A DNA stretch of 64,000 bases from the NCBI GenBank assembly GCA_964645705.1, contig CAZYAB010000001.1, positions 62,001 through 126,000 of the forward strand, in the 5' to 3' direction. The stretch's first letter is position 1. Each line of letters begins with the position of its first letter. The notes beneath the pieces are model-generated. The model worked only from the letters and a program-made list of their open reading frames with translations, did no database searches and was not told where the DNA came from. A program made the position numbers and the translations under genes. The stretch is from CAXGTL01 sp964645705. Lineage in GTDB: Archaea; Nanobdellota; Nanobdellia; Woesearchaeales; CAXGTL01. Below, one piece after another: positions 55,890 through 63,524 of the stretch.

Positions 55890-56918
55890 CTAAACAAACC
55901 AAATTATAATAGCAAAAGGCAAGTATAATAAAACTGTGTATAATGCAACTTGCTTTTCAGTAAATTTTCCGTTTCTTGTAAAAAGATGAGGAATAGAATA
56001 TATCTTTTTACCATACAAAGATTTTATTTTTCCATCTTCAGTTGCATAACCATAACTTTGGTTTTGAAAGTTTCCGCGAAGTTTTAAAAAGAATTCAATA
56101 AAGAATGGAATAGAGATGATCAAAGCAACTTTCTCAATATTACCAACAATTGCAATTATTGCTAATGTTGCTCCGAGCAGATATGTTAAAGAGTCTCCTG
56201 GTAAAACACTTGCAGGAGTCCAATTAAATATTAAGAATATTAATAATGAACAAAAAACAGCCAAAGCAATCAAGCTTGCTTCATGTCTGCTGTGGTAAAG
56301 TGCATACAATCCAAGGCTTCCTGTATAAATTAATCCAAGGCCTGCTTCTAATCCATTGAACCCTGCTAAAAGATTCACCATGTTTGCAGCACCAATAACA
56401 CCAATAGGCACGAGTAATAATGCATACCAAACGCCAAAATCAACAACACCAATAAATGGCAAACCCATTTTAGTTGTTCCTGCTTTTATTACCATCAATG
56501 GAATAGCAGCAGGTATAACAAGCAATGGTTTTTGCCATCTTTTCAAACCAACGTATTCGCCTTGTGTTTTTTTAACCAAAAGATCATCAAGAAATCCAAT
56601 AAATGTAATTATCATTATTGAACACATGGATGCAAACAATATAGGAAATGAAGAATCAGTATTTTGAAAAAATTCTCTAATAAAAATAAGAGTCATTAAA
56701 GAAATAAATGTTCCCACTAACACAATAAGTCCACCAGAAATAGGAACAAATGTTGGTTTAAACTTAGCCATGTCCCTAACATTTAAACCAATTCTTCTTA
56801 AATAACGAATTATAAAAGGTGCAGAAAAATATGTAGACAACACACTTACAATGCAGATTATTAAAAGTGTGGATAAATAAGGCATTTTATTGAATATTAT
56901 GTTTATTAGTGCTGCCAT
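55890..56918 (-). CDS. GlcNAc-1-phosphate transferase of archaeal/eukaryotic type (AglH/GPT-like)
   Basis: This 342-residue polytopic protein joins a sugar-1-phosphate to polyprenyl or dolichyl phosphate, the first membrane step of lipid-linked glycan assembly. FVPISGGLIVLVG, IGFLDDLLVKKTQGEYVGLKRW and NMVNLLAGFNGLEAGLG are the conserved cytoplasmic loops. LPGDSLTYLLG follows, with FPHLF-type residues replaced by SIPHLFTRNGKF. About ten hydrophobic segments are seen. The NLLAGFNGLEAG loop is like ALG7/AglH rather than bacterial MraY. It is divergent from uppP across a repeat-bearing promoter region. Confidence 0.88.
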   Translation of the reverse strand: MAALINIIFNKMPYLSTLLIICIVSVLSTYFSAPFIIRYLRRIGLNVRDMAKFKPTFVPISGGLIVLVGTFISLMTLIFIREFFQNTDSSFPILFASMCSIMIITFIGFLDDLLVKKTQGEYVGLKRWQKPLLVIPAAIPLMVIKAGTTKMGLPFIGVVDFGVWYALLLVPIGVIGAANMVNLLAGFNGLEAGLGLIYTGSLGLYALYHSRHEASLIALAVFCSLLIFLIFNWTPASVLPGDSLTYLLGATLAIIAIVGNIEKVALIISIPFFIEFFLKLRGNFQNQSYGYATEDGKIKSLYGKKIYSIPHLFTRNGKFTEKQVALYTVLLYLPFAIIIWFV

Positions 56919-56940
56919 GTGTGTTGGTTAACATCTTTTA

Positions 56941-56948
56941 TTTATAAG
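56941..56948 (-). promoter_or_regulatory. TATA box for the GPT gene
   Basis: On the minus strand CTTATAAA lies about 25 bases before the ATG at 56918, so the GPT message should begin at or beside its start codon. It faces the uppP TATA box across the repeat array. Confidence 0.5.
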
Positions 56949-56966
56949 TATTTAGATTCTAATTTA

Positions 56967-57037
56967 CATATCTTCATTAATTCACATATTTTCATTAATT
57001 CACATATTTTCATTAATTCACATATCTTTATAAATCA
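56967..57037. repeat. 18-base tandem repeat array between divergent promoters
   Basis: Three units of CATATTTTCATTAATTCA (the first has C at one position) lie head to tail at 56967-57020. A fourth, altered copy at 57021-57037 contains the TATA box of uppP. The array lies between the two facing TATA boxes, where an operator would be expected. Nothing codes here. Confidence 0.8.
57026..57035 (+). promoter_or_regulatory. TATA box for uppP
   Basis: CTTTATAAAT is centred about 27 bases before the ATG at 57058, so the message should be leaderless or nearly so. It lies within the altered fourth repeat unit. Confidence 0.6.
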
Positions 57038-57057
57038 ACACCAGCTCCACCAAGATC

Positions 57058-57849
57058 ATGACATCTATTATTCAAGCAATAATACTCGGAATAGTTCAAG
57101 GCATAACAGAATGGCTGCCCATTAGTAGCTCTGGTCATCTCGTCATTACAAAATTCTTGTTCAACTTACAACCAGACATATTGTTTGACATAATATTGCA
57201 TTATGGTTCATTAGTTGTCATTTTTCTAGTTTTTTACAAAGAAATAAACAAGATAATATTTTCTTTTTTTTATAAAAAATATAAGAAATATAGAAAATTA
57301 GCTTATCTAATAATCATAGGCTCCATACCGACCGCATTGATTGGGTTTTATTTTCATGATGCATTTGAAAAATTATTTTCAGATATTTTTGTGGTATCTA
57401 TTGCATTAATAATCACAGGGTTTTGGTTATATTTAACTAGATTAAAGATGCATACTAGTGGAAGAAAACAATCTAATAATTGGTTAAAGTCACTGATAAT
57501 AGGCATTGCACAAGGCGTTGCAATTGTTCCAGGGATATCAAGATCAGGCTCAACAATATCAACCGGATTGTTGCTAAATCTAGATAGAAAGGAAAGTGCA
57601 AGATTTTCTTTTTTACTTGCAATTCCCGCAATACTAGGTGCAACATTATACGAGACTCATACCTCACCAAATTTAATCTTCACACAACAATACTTAATCC
57701 CAATCTTAGTAGGAACAATAGTTTCAATTATCACAGGACTAATATCATTAAAATGGTTATTAAAAGTTATTAATAAGGGAAAATTATATAAGTTTGCATA
57801 TTATTGCTGGTTTGTTGGCATAATTTTATTGATTGTTTCATTTTTATAA
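57058..57849 (+). CDS. uppP: Undecaprenyl-diphosphatase-type phosphatase
   Basis: This 263-residue membrane protein removes one phosphate from polyprenyl diphosphate so that the carrier can be reused. GITEWLPISSSGHL (E18, S23-S25) and PGISRSGSTIS are the two catalytic signatures of UppP/BacA, on facing membrane loops. About seven hydrophobic segments are seen. In archaea the carrier would be a dolichol- or polyprenol-type lipid. It lies divergently from the GPT that uses the same carrier. Confidence 0.92.
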   Translation: MTSIIQAIILGIVQGITEWLPISSSGHLVITKFLFNLQPDILFDIILHYGSLVVIFLVFYKEINKIIFSFFYKKYKKYRKLAYLIIIGSIPTALIGFYFHDAFEKLFSDIFVVSIALIITGFWLYLTRLKMHTSGRKQSNNWLKSLIIGIAQGVAIVPGISRSGSTISTGLLLNLDRKESARFSFLLAIPAILGATLYETHTSPNLIFTQQYLIPILVGTIVSIITGLISLKWLLKVINKGKLYKFAYYCWFVGIILLIVSFL

Positions 57850-57860
57850 AATAAAAAAAA

Positions 57861-57970
57861 TTAAAATGCCGCCAATGTTATTGGCAAGTGAGCCAATGTT
57901 CAATTCGAAAGACTTCAATGGTACTCTGTTTGTTATGAAAAAATAGGAGTAGGCGAACGGGGCATTTTAA
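57861..57970 (+). ncRNA. Candidate structured RNA with closing inverted repeat
   Basis: Bases 57859-57870 (AATTAAAATGCC) are perfectly complementary to 57961-57972. Inside, 57871-57885 is a perfect hairpin (GCCAAT, loop GTT, ATTGGC), and ACTCT at 57923 can pair with GGAGT at 57946. The region is visibly richer in G and C than its surroundings, as structured RNAs are in AT-rich archaea. A TATA-like TTTTATAAAA overlaps the uppP stop at about 57842, which would place a start near 57866. No known family is recognised. A small inverted-repeat mobile element is an alternative; the strand is inferred. Confidence 0.45.
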
Positions 57971-57990
57971 TTATAAAAATAAAATAAAAA

Positions 57991-58035
57991 AAAATAAAAT
58001 AAAATAAAATAAAATAAAATAAAATAAAATAAAAT
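57991..58035. repeat. AAAAT microsatellite, nine units, in the leader of the 58051 gene
   Basis: Nine AAAAT units lie just before the ribosome binding site GAGGGTGATC of the dehydratase gene. A TATA-like ATTATAAAAATA at about 57971 would start transcription inside the repeat, so its length would set the leader length. Confidence 0.8.
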
Positions 58036-58050
58036 AAAGAGGGTGATCAT

Positions 58051-59004
58051 ATGGGAAAAGCACTTATTACTGGAATAACAGGCTTTGTTGGAAGCCATTT
58101 AGCAGAACTTCTTTTATCAAAAGGTTATGAAGTTTTTGGCATAACTAGGTGGAGAAGTGATACTGAAAACATAGCACATATCAAGGATAAGATTAATTTT
58201 ATAGAAGCAGATCTTCTTGATGCACATTCAATGAACCGCGCACTTATTTCATGCATGCCAAACAAAATATTTCACTTAGCAGCACAATCATTTGTACCAA
58301 CGTCTTGGACAGCTCCTGCAAACACAATGGAAATTAATGCGGTTGGCCAGATCAACTTGTTTGAAGCAGCAAGAAAAGCAAACTGTGATCCCGTTATACA
58401 GATAGCATGTTCATCAGAAGAATATGGCATGGTTCATCCAGATGAAACACCAATAAAAGAAACAAATCCATTAAGACCTTTGAGTCCTTATGGTGTTAGC
58501 AAGGTTACACAAGATTATTTAGGTTATCAATATTTTAAATCATATGGATTAAAGGTTGTGAGAACAAGAGGTTTTAATCATACTGGTCCAAGAAGAGGCG
58601 AAGTTTTTATTTGCAGTGATTTTGCAAAACAGATTGTTGAAATAGAAAAAGGTTTGAAACAACCAATAATGAGTGTAGGTAATTTAGAAGCGATTAGAGA
58701 TTTTACAGATGTAAGAGACATGGTTAAAGGTTATTTAACAGCTGTTGAAAAAGGCATTCCAGGCGAAGTTTACAATGTTTGTTCAGGCAAAGGATATAAA
58801 ATGAAAGAAATGCTTGACATGCTTTTAAGATTAACAGACAAACAAATTGAAGTAAGGCAAGATCCTAAAAGAATGAGACCAAGCGATGTCCCTTTATTAG
58901 TTGGAGACAATACAAAGTTTATTAACCAAACAGGATGGAAACCAGAAATACCATTTGAAAAAACATTAAAAGATATAATGGATTATTGGAGAAATAAGAT
59001 TTAA
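58051..59004 (+). CDS. gmd: GDP-mannose 4,6-dehydratase-like SDR
   Basis: This 317-residue enzyme turns GDP-mannose into GDP-4-keto-6-deoxymannose. KALITGITGFVGSHLAELL binds the cofactor and IFHLAAQSFVPTSW is typical of the family. ACSSEEYGMV (with the Glu) and SPYGVSKVTQDYL hold the catalytic set. RGFNHTGPRRGEVF and RMRPSDVPLLVGDN are GDP-mannose-dehydratase signatures; a related reductase (RMD) cannot be fully excluded. The start follows GGGTGATC. Its stop overlaps that of the convergent nucleotidyltransferase. Confidence 0.83.
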   Translation: MGKALITGITGFVGSHLAELLLSKGYEVFGITRWRSDTENIAHIKDKINFIEADLLDAHSMNRALISCMPNKIFHLAAQSFVPTSWTAPANTMEINAVGQINLFEAARKANCDPVIQIACSSEEYGMVHPDETPIKETNPLRPLSPYGVSKVTQDYLGYQYFKSYGLKVVRTRGFNHTGPRRGEVFICSDFAKQIVEIEKGLKQPIMSVGNLEAIRDFTDVRDMVKGYLTAVEKGIPGEVYNVCSGKGYKMKEMLDMLLRLTDKQIEVRQDPKRMRPSDVPLLVGDNTKFINQTGWKPEIPFEKTLKDIMDYWRNKI

Positions 59005-60038
59005 TGTTTCATATTAAATCTAGAATCATCTCCAAGATCAGCAGAACAATAATTGCCAATCATTTCAGCATTTTCTCCAATTAAAGAATAATTTAATACT
59101 ATTTTTTCAACTTTTGCTCCAGGACTTATAACACAATCTTTGATAACACTATCTTCGATTTGGGCATTTCCACCTATTGTAACATTTGGTCCTATTATTG
59201 AATTAGTGATTTTAACATTATTTGGACTTATATAAACCGGAGGGGTGATAACACAACCAGGATACATAGAAGAGTAATCTTTTTGATCACTCATTTCTAA
59301 TAATTTTCTGCTCGATTCTAATAATGTTTCTTTTTTACCACAATCAAGCCAGTCATCTAATTTTGGCGCTTTAAATCTTTTACCTTCCCCAATCATTAAT
59401 TTAAGAGGAAGTGTAAGATAATATTCCTTTTTACTGTCATCTTTTGCGCCATCTTTCATTCTTTGTTCCATAGTATACTCAATCTTATCCATTAAATTTG
59501 TTCCATTCTTTAAATAGTATAATCCAACTATTGCTAAATCACTTCCTACATCATGTTGTGGTTTTTCAACCATTTCTTTTATATATCCCTGTTCATTTAA
59601 AGTAATTATTCCAAATCTGCTAGGATCATTTGTTGGAAAAGAATATATCAAACCGTCACAATCTTTATATTCACTGAATATTTTTGTTAAGTCAGCAAAA
59701 AAAAGAGTGTCATTAAATATAATCATCATTTCTTCATCTTTTTCTAAATAGGGTTTTGCTAACCAAACTGCATGCGCAGGTCCTAATTTTTCTTCTTGAA
59801 TAACATAATCTGCTTTATAATCTGGATAATATTTTTTAATATATTGTTTTATCTGCTCATCATTATTTTTGTCAGTAATAAAAACAAATCCATTTATTTT
59901 GTCAATTATTTGTTCTAGACCATCCATAATATTGCCAAGTAATCTTCTTTTACCCACTATTAATCTAGATTTTGTAGTGGTGTGAGTTAAAGGTCTTACT
60001 CTTTTTCCGCTTCCTGCAACTGGTAGTATTACTTTCAT
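59001..60038 (-). CDS. Sugar-1-phosphate nucleotidyltransferase with left-handed beta-helix end
   Basis: This 345-residue protein has an N-terminal nucleotidyltransferase domain (VILPVAGSGKRVRPLTHTTTK, IIFNDTLFF, GIITLNEQGYIKEMVEKPQ, DWLDCGKKETL). Hexapeptide-repeat residues from about 260 follow (VYISPNNVKITNSIIGPNVTIGG, SVIKDCVISPGAKVE). It makes an NDP-sugar; the sugar is unknown. Archaeal homologues often make UDP-glucose/UDP-GlcNAc or dTDP-glucose. It is downstream of the UDP-sugar dehydrogenase and may feed it. Confidence 0.87.
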   Translation of the reverse strand: MKVILPVAGSGKRVRPLTHTTTKSRLIVGKRRLLGNIMDGLEQIIDKINGFVFITDKNNDEQIKQYIKKYYPDYKADYVIQEEKLGPAHAVWLAKPYLEKDEEMMIIFNDTLFFADLTKIFSEYKDCDGLIYSFPTNDPSRFGIITLNEQGYIKEMVEKPQHDVGSDLAIVGLYYLKNGTNLMDKIEYTMEQRMKDGAKDDSKKEYYLTLPLKLMIGEGKRFKAPKLDDWLDCGKKETLLESSRKLLEMSDQKDYSSMYPGCVITPPVYISPNNVKITNSIIGPNVTIGGNAQIEDSVIKDCVISPGAKVEKIVLNYSLIGENAEMIGNYCSADLGDDSRFNMKH

Positions 60039-60065
60039 TTTAAATTTTTATTTGTCCTTTTATTT

Positions 60066-61502
60066 TTATATTTTATGGTTTTTTCCAGGTCTGCCTATAC
60101 AATAATGTATAAAATCATGTTTCATTATTTCTTCAAGATCAAATGTTTGTCTTCCTTCGAATATCCATAATGGTTTATTAACATTAGGATCTTCATAAAC
60201 CATATATTCTCTTAATTCAGATAATTCAATTTCTTTAAACTCAGGCCATTCTGTTGCAATTATTAAAACATCCGTATCAGTCACAGCATATTCATAGTTA
60301 TGACAAAATGCTATTTGTTTATTAAAGTCATCTTTTGTACCAAGTTCTGCTTTATTTACATACCATTCTAAAAGCTCAGCTCTAGCATTGTCCATTGCTT
60401 TTGGATCATATGCTCTTATTTTAGCACCTAAACCAAGCAATTGTTTGACAACTTCAATTGCTCTTGATTCTCTTATATCGTCAGTATTTTCTTTAAATGC
60501 TAATCCAAGTACCGAGAATACTTTATCATTCATTGTCCATACTTCTTCTTCTATCTTGTCTAAGAAATAATTAATTTGTGTATCATTGATTGTTAAGATG
60601 TCTCTTAGTAAGCTAGGATCTAGACCAAGATCTTTTGTTATACTGTAAAGTGCCCTTACATCTTTTGGAAAACATGATCCCCCAAATCCCAGACCTGCAG
60701 ACAAAAATGCATTTTTACCAATTCTTTTATCTAGTCTCATTATTTGTGCAACTTTTTCAACATCTGCACCAGTTTTATCACATACTCTTGAAAGTAAGTT
60801 AATGTATGAAATTGACATTGCTAAAAAACCATTTGAACCTAGCTTAGAAAGTTCAGCACTCCAAATATCTGTTTCAATAATCTTATCAGAAAACATGCTG
60901 TAAAGCCGTCTCATCTTTTGCCTAGGCATTTCATCATTATCAACATACCCTATAGCAATTCTGTCAGGATTTTCACAATCATGTACTGCCCAACCTTCTC
61001 TTAAGAATTCTGGATTTGAAACAACATGATAATCTATTCCTGCTTTTGCATATTTTGCTATTGTATTAGCAACTTTCTCTCCTGTTTTAACAGGAACAGT
61101 ACTTTTATCTATGACAACTTTTGGTGAATTCATATACATTGCAACATCTTTTGCAACTTTTGCAACATAGCATAAATTTGCTCTATTAAGATGTGGATCT
61201 ATTTCTCCTGCTTTTAATTTTCTAGGCGGAGTTCCTACACAAATAAAGATTAAATCAGAATTTTCAACACCGTATTTTGTGTCTGTTGTAAATTCTAATC
61301 TTCCAGATTCTACATTTTCTTTAACTTTTTCTTTTAATCCAGGTTCATATATAGGTATTCCTCCTTTGTTAAGAAAACTAATTTTTGTCTCATTAGAATC
61401 AACACAAATAACTTTGTTTCCCCAATCAGCAAACTCTGTTCCAGAAACAAGACCAACATAGCCAGACCCAATCATACAAATGTTTTGCGGTTTATATGCC
61501 AT
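60066..61502 (-). CDS. UDP-glucose/UDP-N-acetylhexosamine dehydrogenase family enzyme
   Basis: This protein of about 478 residues oxidises a UDP-sugar (or GDP-mannose) to a uronic acid with two NAD. ICMIGSGYVGLVSGTEFA binds NAD. ICVGTPP, KSTVPVKTGE, and SNPEFLREGWAVHDCENPDRI follow. GFGGSCFPKD contains the catalytic Cys. Compared with classical UDP-glucose dehydrogenase, the ELIKYAAN segment is ELSKLGSNGF, so substrate choice is open. The ATG at 61502 is five bases after AGGTGA; the GTG at 61511 is inside that site. Confidence 0.88.
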   Translation of the reverse strand: MAYKPQNICMIGSGYVGLVSGTEFADWGNKVICVDSNETKISFLNKGGIPIYEPGLKEKVKENVESGRLEFTTDTKYGVENSDLIFICVGTPPRKLKAGEIDPHLNRANLCYVAKVAKDVAMYMNSPKVVIDKSTVPVKTGEKVANTIAKYAKAGIDYHVVSNPEFLREGWAVHDCENPDRIAIGYVDNDEMPRQKMRRLYSMFSDKIIETDIWSAELSKLGSNGFLAMSISYINLLSRVCDKTGADVEKVAQIMRLDKRIGKNAFLSAGLGFGGSCFPKDVRALYSITKDLGLDPSLLRDILTINDTQINYFLDKIEEEVWTMNDKVFSVLGLAFKENTDDIRESRAIEVVKQLLGLGAKIRAYDPKAMDNARAELLEWYVNKAELGTKDDFNKQIAFCHNYEYAVTDTDVLIIATEWPEFKEIELSELREYMVYEDPNVNKPLWIFEGRQTFDLEEIMKHDFIHYCIGRPGKNHKI

Positions 61503-61613
61503 CATTATCACCTTTTTATTTTATTTAATTTAATATTCCACAAAAATCAACAATTCCTTTATAAGAATTTATATTATTAAGTAAATATTAAAGAAAGTTT
61601 TAGAAAAATAAAG

Positions 61614-61730
61614 GTGGACAGCTTATCTAGTTTCCCGCACATAAGTGCAGTACAGCTAAATACGGAAGCTTGCTTAACTTTGGTGTTCGAAATGGGTACC
61701 AGTGAACCAAGCCCCTATGACCGTCCGTAT
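61614..61730 (-). rRNA. 5S ribosomal RNA
   Basis: On the minus strand the sequence carries the loop-B/C signature CCATTTCGAACAC and then AAGTTAAGC, followed by the loop-E/IV region ending GCTGTCC. The first bases (GGACGGT) pair with the last (GCTGTCC). A TATA box lies about 24 bases upstream of the expected start. T-rich DNA follows the 3' end and could act as terminator. No 16S or 23S gene is in the window. Ends are accurate to a few bases. Confidence 0.88.
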
Positions 61731-61748
61731 ATGGGGAATTATTTGGTG

Positions 61749-61757
61749 TTTATAAAG
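61749..61757 (-). promoter_or_regulatory. TATA box for the 5S rRNA gene
   Basis: CTTTATAAA on the minus strand, 24 bases from the predicted 5S start near 61729, fits an archaeal promoter well. Confidence 0.6.
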
Positions 61758-61783
61758 TTAACTATATTTTCCAGTGTAGAAAC

Positions 61784-61794
61784 CTTTATATATA
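61784..61794 (+). promoter_or_regulatory. TATA box for the PRC-barrel gene
   Basis: CTTTATATATA is about 60 bases before the ATG at 61849. The message would start near 61815 and include the AGGTGAT ribosome binding site. Confidence 0.5.
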
Positions 61795-61848
61795 CTATTA
61801 GTTTTAACATATTTATAATTAATATTAAACAAAACAAGGTGATAAACA

Positions 61849-62121
61849 ATGCTAAAGATGAAAAAAATATCAGAAACATTTGACATGAAAGTTTTTACAG
61901 ACACTGGTGATTATTTCGGTGATGTTGAAGAATCAATTCTGACTTCAAACAAAATATTTGGTTGGAAAGTTAAAGCAACAAAAGCTTCATTCTTAGCAAA
62001 AGTCTTAGGAAGTGCAAAAGGCGTTATTGTACCTCACCAACTAGTAAAGAGCGTAGGTGACGTAATGATAATTAGCAAAGCAGCAGTTCCAAGCTATAAT
62101 CCTAATGAAGCACAAGAATGA
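61849..62121 (+). CDS. PRC-barrel domain protein
   Basis: This 90-residue protein has the small beta-barrel pattern of archaeal stand-alone PRC-barrel proteins: VFTDTGDYFGDVEESIL, then IFGWKVKATKA, KGVIVPHQLVKSVGDVMII. Such proteins are common in archaea, and several bind partner proteins such as division or RNA factors, but no role can be assigned here. AGGTGAT precedes the start. Its stop overlaps the start of a tiny ORF. Confidence 0.87.
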   Translation: MLKMKKISETFDMKVFTDTGDYFGDVEESILTSNKIFGWKVKATKASFLAKVLGSAKGVIVPHQLVKSVGDVMIISKAAVPSYNPNEAQE

Positions 62122-62261
62122 GAAACAAATTCAATTATAAAAGATTATTAGACAACTTAGCAAGAAGTAATTTTGTTTGGATTAACTATAACAGAGAAGA
62201 AAGTGTTTCTAATCTAAGCAATCTTCAACAACTAGAAGTAAGATTAAACATTCCTAATTAA
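62118..62261 (+). CDS. 47-residue unknown protein coupled to the PRC-barrel gene
   Basis: The ATG overlaps the PRC-barrel stop by four bases (ATGA), which favours translational coupling. The product starts MRNKFNYKRLLDNLARSNF and ends VRLNIPN; it is basic at the N-terminus, soluble and of no known family. The coupling and the lack of another use for this stretch are the only support. Confidence 0.5.
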   Translation: MRNKFNYKRLLDNLARSNFVWINYNREESVSNLSNLQQLEVRLNIPN

Positions 62262-62267
62262 TTTTTA

Positions 62268-62522
62268 TTATTCTTTTTTTAGTTCTGCAAGTTCTTTTTC
62301 TAATTCTTCTATTTTGCTTTCTTGTTCTTGCATTGCTAAACCAATCTTTTCTAAGTCTTCTGCACTTTTGGCTATTACTGCAAAGCCTTCATCTATCTGT
62401 TCTACTATTTTTTTTTCTGCAGACAAATCTTCTAATTGAGATAAAGTAACCATTCTTAGAGAATTATTATTACCTTTTATACCGCTTGCAAGTCCATAGA
62501 CTTGTGATCCAAATTTTTCCAT
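62268..62522 (-). CDS. Small coiled-coil protein
   Basis: The 84-residue protein has about 20 unassigned N-terminal residues (MEKFGSQVYGLASGIKGNNN) followed by a helix-rich part. From about 54 there is a heptad-like coiled coil (EDLEKIGLAMQEQESKIEEL). It may bind another protein. Translation signals are unusually strong: AAAGGAGGTAATC precedes the ATG, close to a full anti-16S match. A TATA box lies near 62566-62577 on the minus strand. The family is unknown. Confidence 0.7.
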   Translation of the reverse strand: MEKFGSQVYGLASGIKGNNNSLRMVTLSQLEDLSAEKKIVEQIDEGFAVIAKSAEDLEKIGLAMQEQESKIEELEKELAELKKE

Positions 62523-62610
62523 ATTGATTACCTCCTTTATTGTTTATAACAAGTTAAACCTAAATTTTATATAAACTTTTTGTTAATATTCTCTGATTTT
62601 TCTTAGTTAC

Positions 62611-62620
62611 ATTTATAAAT
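62611..62620 (+). promoter_or_regulatory. TATA box for the lipid-kinase-like gene
   Basis: ATTTATAAAT lies about 27 bases before the ATG at 62642, so the message should be leaderless. No ribosome binding site is present. Confidence 0.55.
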
Positions 62621-62641
62621 AATAAACATATAAATAAATAC

Positions 62642-63511
62642 ATGAAAAAAGTATTATTAATTATTAACCCAAATTCAGGCTTTGGCTTAGGTAAAACATA
62701 TTTGCCAAAGATAAAAGAGTTTTTTGAAAAAAAGAATATTAAACTAGATGTATTTCAAACAAAAAAATCAAAAGACGCAACTAATTTTGCAAGAAAAAAC
62801 AAAAACAAATACAATATTATTATTGCATCTGGTGGTGATGGAACAATAAATGAAGTTATCAATGGTTTAGTAGGAGGAAAAGCATCATTAGCAATAATTC
62901 CACTAGGAACAGCAAATGTTCTAGCATCTCAGTTTAATATACCAACAGATGTTGAACAAGCATGCAAACTAATTTTAAAGAAAAAACCAAAAAAAGTAGA
63001 TTTAGGAAAAGCAAATAATCATTATTTTTTGCAATCATGCGGTGTTGGATTTGATGGCTTAGTAATAAGTCAGGTAAACACAAAATACAAACAAAAAACA
63101 GGAAAACTTTTGTTCTACTTAAATATATTTAAGTGTTTATTTAAATTTAGTCTACCAGAACTAAGGATAATTGTAGATAAAAAATTAACAAATGGTTACA
63201 CAGCAATAATCATGAATTCAAAATATTATGGTGGAAAAATAATAATGGCAGAAAACGCAAAAATGAATGACGGTCTATTTGATATCATTGTTTTTGAAAA
63301 ATCGTCCCCATTATTAATGTTTCAAGTAGTTTTTTCAGGGATTTTATTTGGAAAACTCTTAGACTTTGACAACATAAGCATTTACAAAGGTAAAAACATT
63401 AAGATCCAATCAGTAGGTGAAAAAAGTTTTGTACAAACAGACGGTGAATTAATTGGCAAGACACCTATAAAAATATCAGTTCTTCATAATAAGCTAAAAG
63501 TTGTTTATTAA
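62642..63511 (+). CDS. Diacylglycerol kinase catalytic-domain (YegS-like) lipid kinase
   Basis: This 289-residue protein has VLLIINPNSGFG and ASGGDGTINEVINGL (GGDGT at 64-68), the ATP-binding signatures of the family. IIPLGTANVLA follows, and ENAKMNDGLFDIIVF and QTDGELIG near the C-terminus also match. It should phosphorylate a lipid alcohol; in an archaeon this may be archaeol-type or a polyprenol. It is divergent from the coiled-coil gene. Confidence 0.9.
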   Translation: MKKVLLIINPNSGFGLGKTYLPKIKEFFEKKNIKLDVFQTKKSKDATNFARKNKNKYNIIIASGGDGTINEVINGLVGGKASLAIIPLGTANVLASQFNIPTDVEQACKLILKKKPKKVDLGKANNHYFLQSCGVGFDGLVISQVNTKYKQKTGKLLFYLNIFKCLFKFSLPELRIIVDKKLTNGYTAIIMNSKYYGGKIIMAENAKMNDGLFDIIVFEKSSPLLMFQVVFSGILFGKLLDFDNISIYKGKNIKIQSVGEKSFVQTDGELIGKTPIKISVLHNKLKVVY

Positions 63512-63524
63512 ATAAAAAATTAAT

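Noticed and set aside
56967..57037. A CRISPR array
   Set aside because: The 18-base units abut with no spacers and number only three to four. No cas gene is present.
56919..57125. An open frame encoding repeated HIFINS
   Set aside because: It only reflects the 18-base repeats and overlaps both promoters and the start of uppP.
57861..57970. A tRNA gene
   Set aside because: A TTC-like loop sequence is present, but there is no consistent cloverleaf or anticodon arm, and the length is about 110 bases.
61614..61883. An open frame on the plus strand across the 5S gene
   Set aside because: It runs antisense through the conserved 5S sequence and its product has no family features. It also overlaps the PRC-barrel start.
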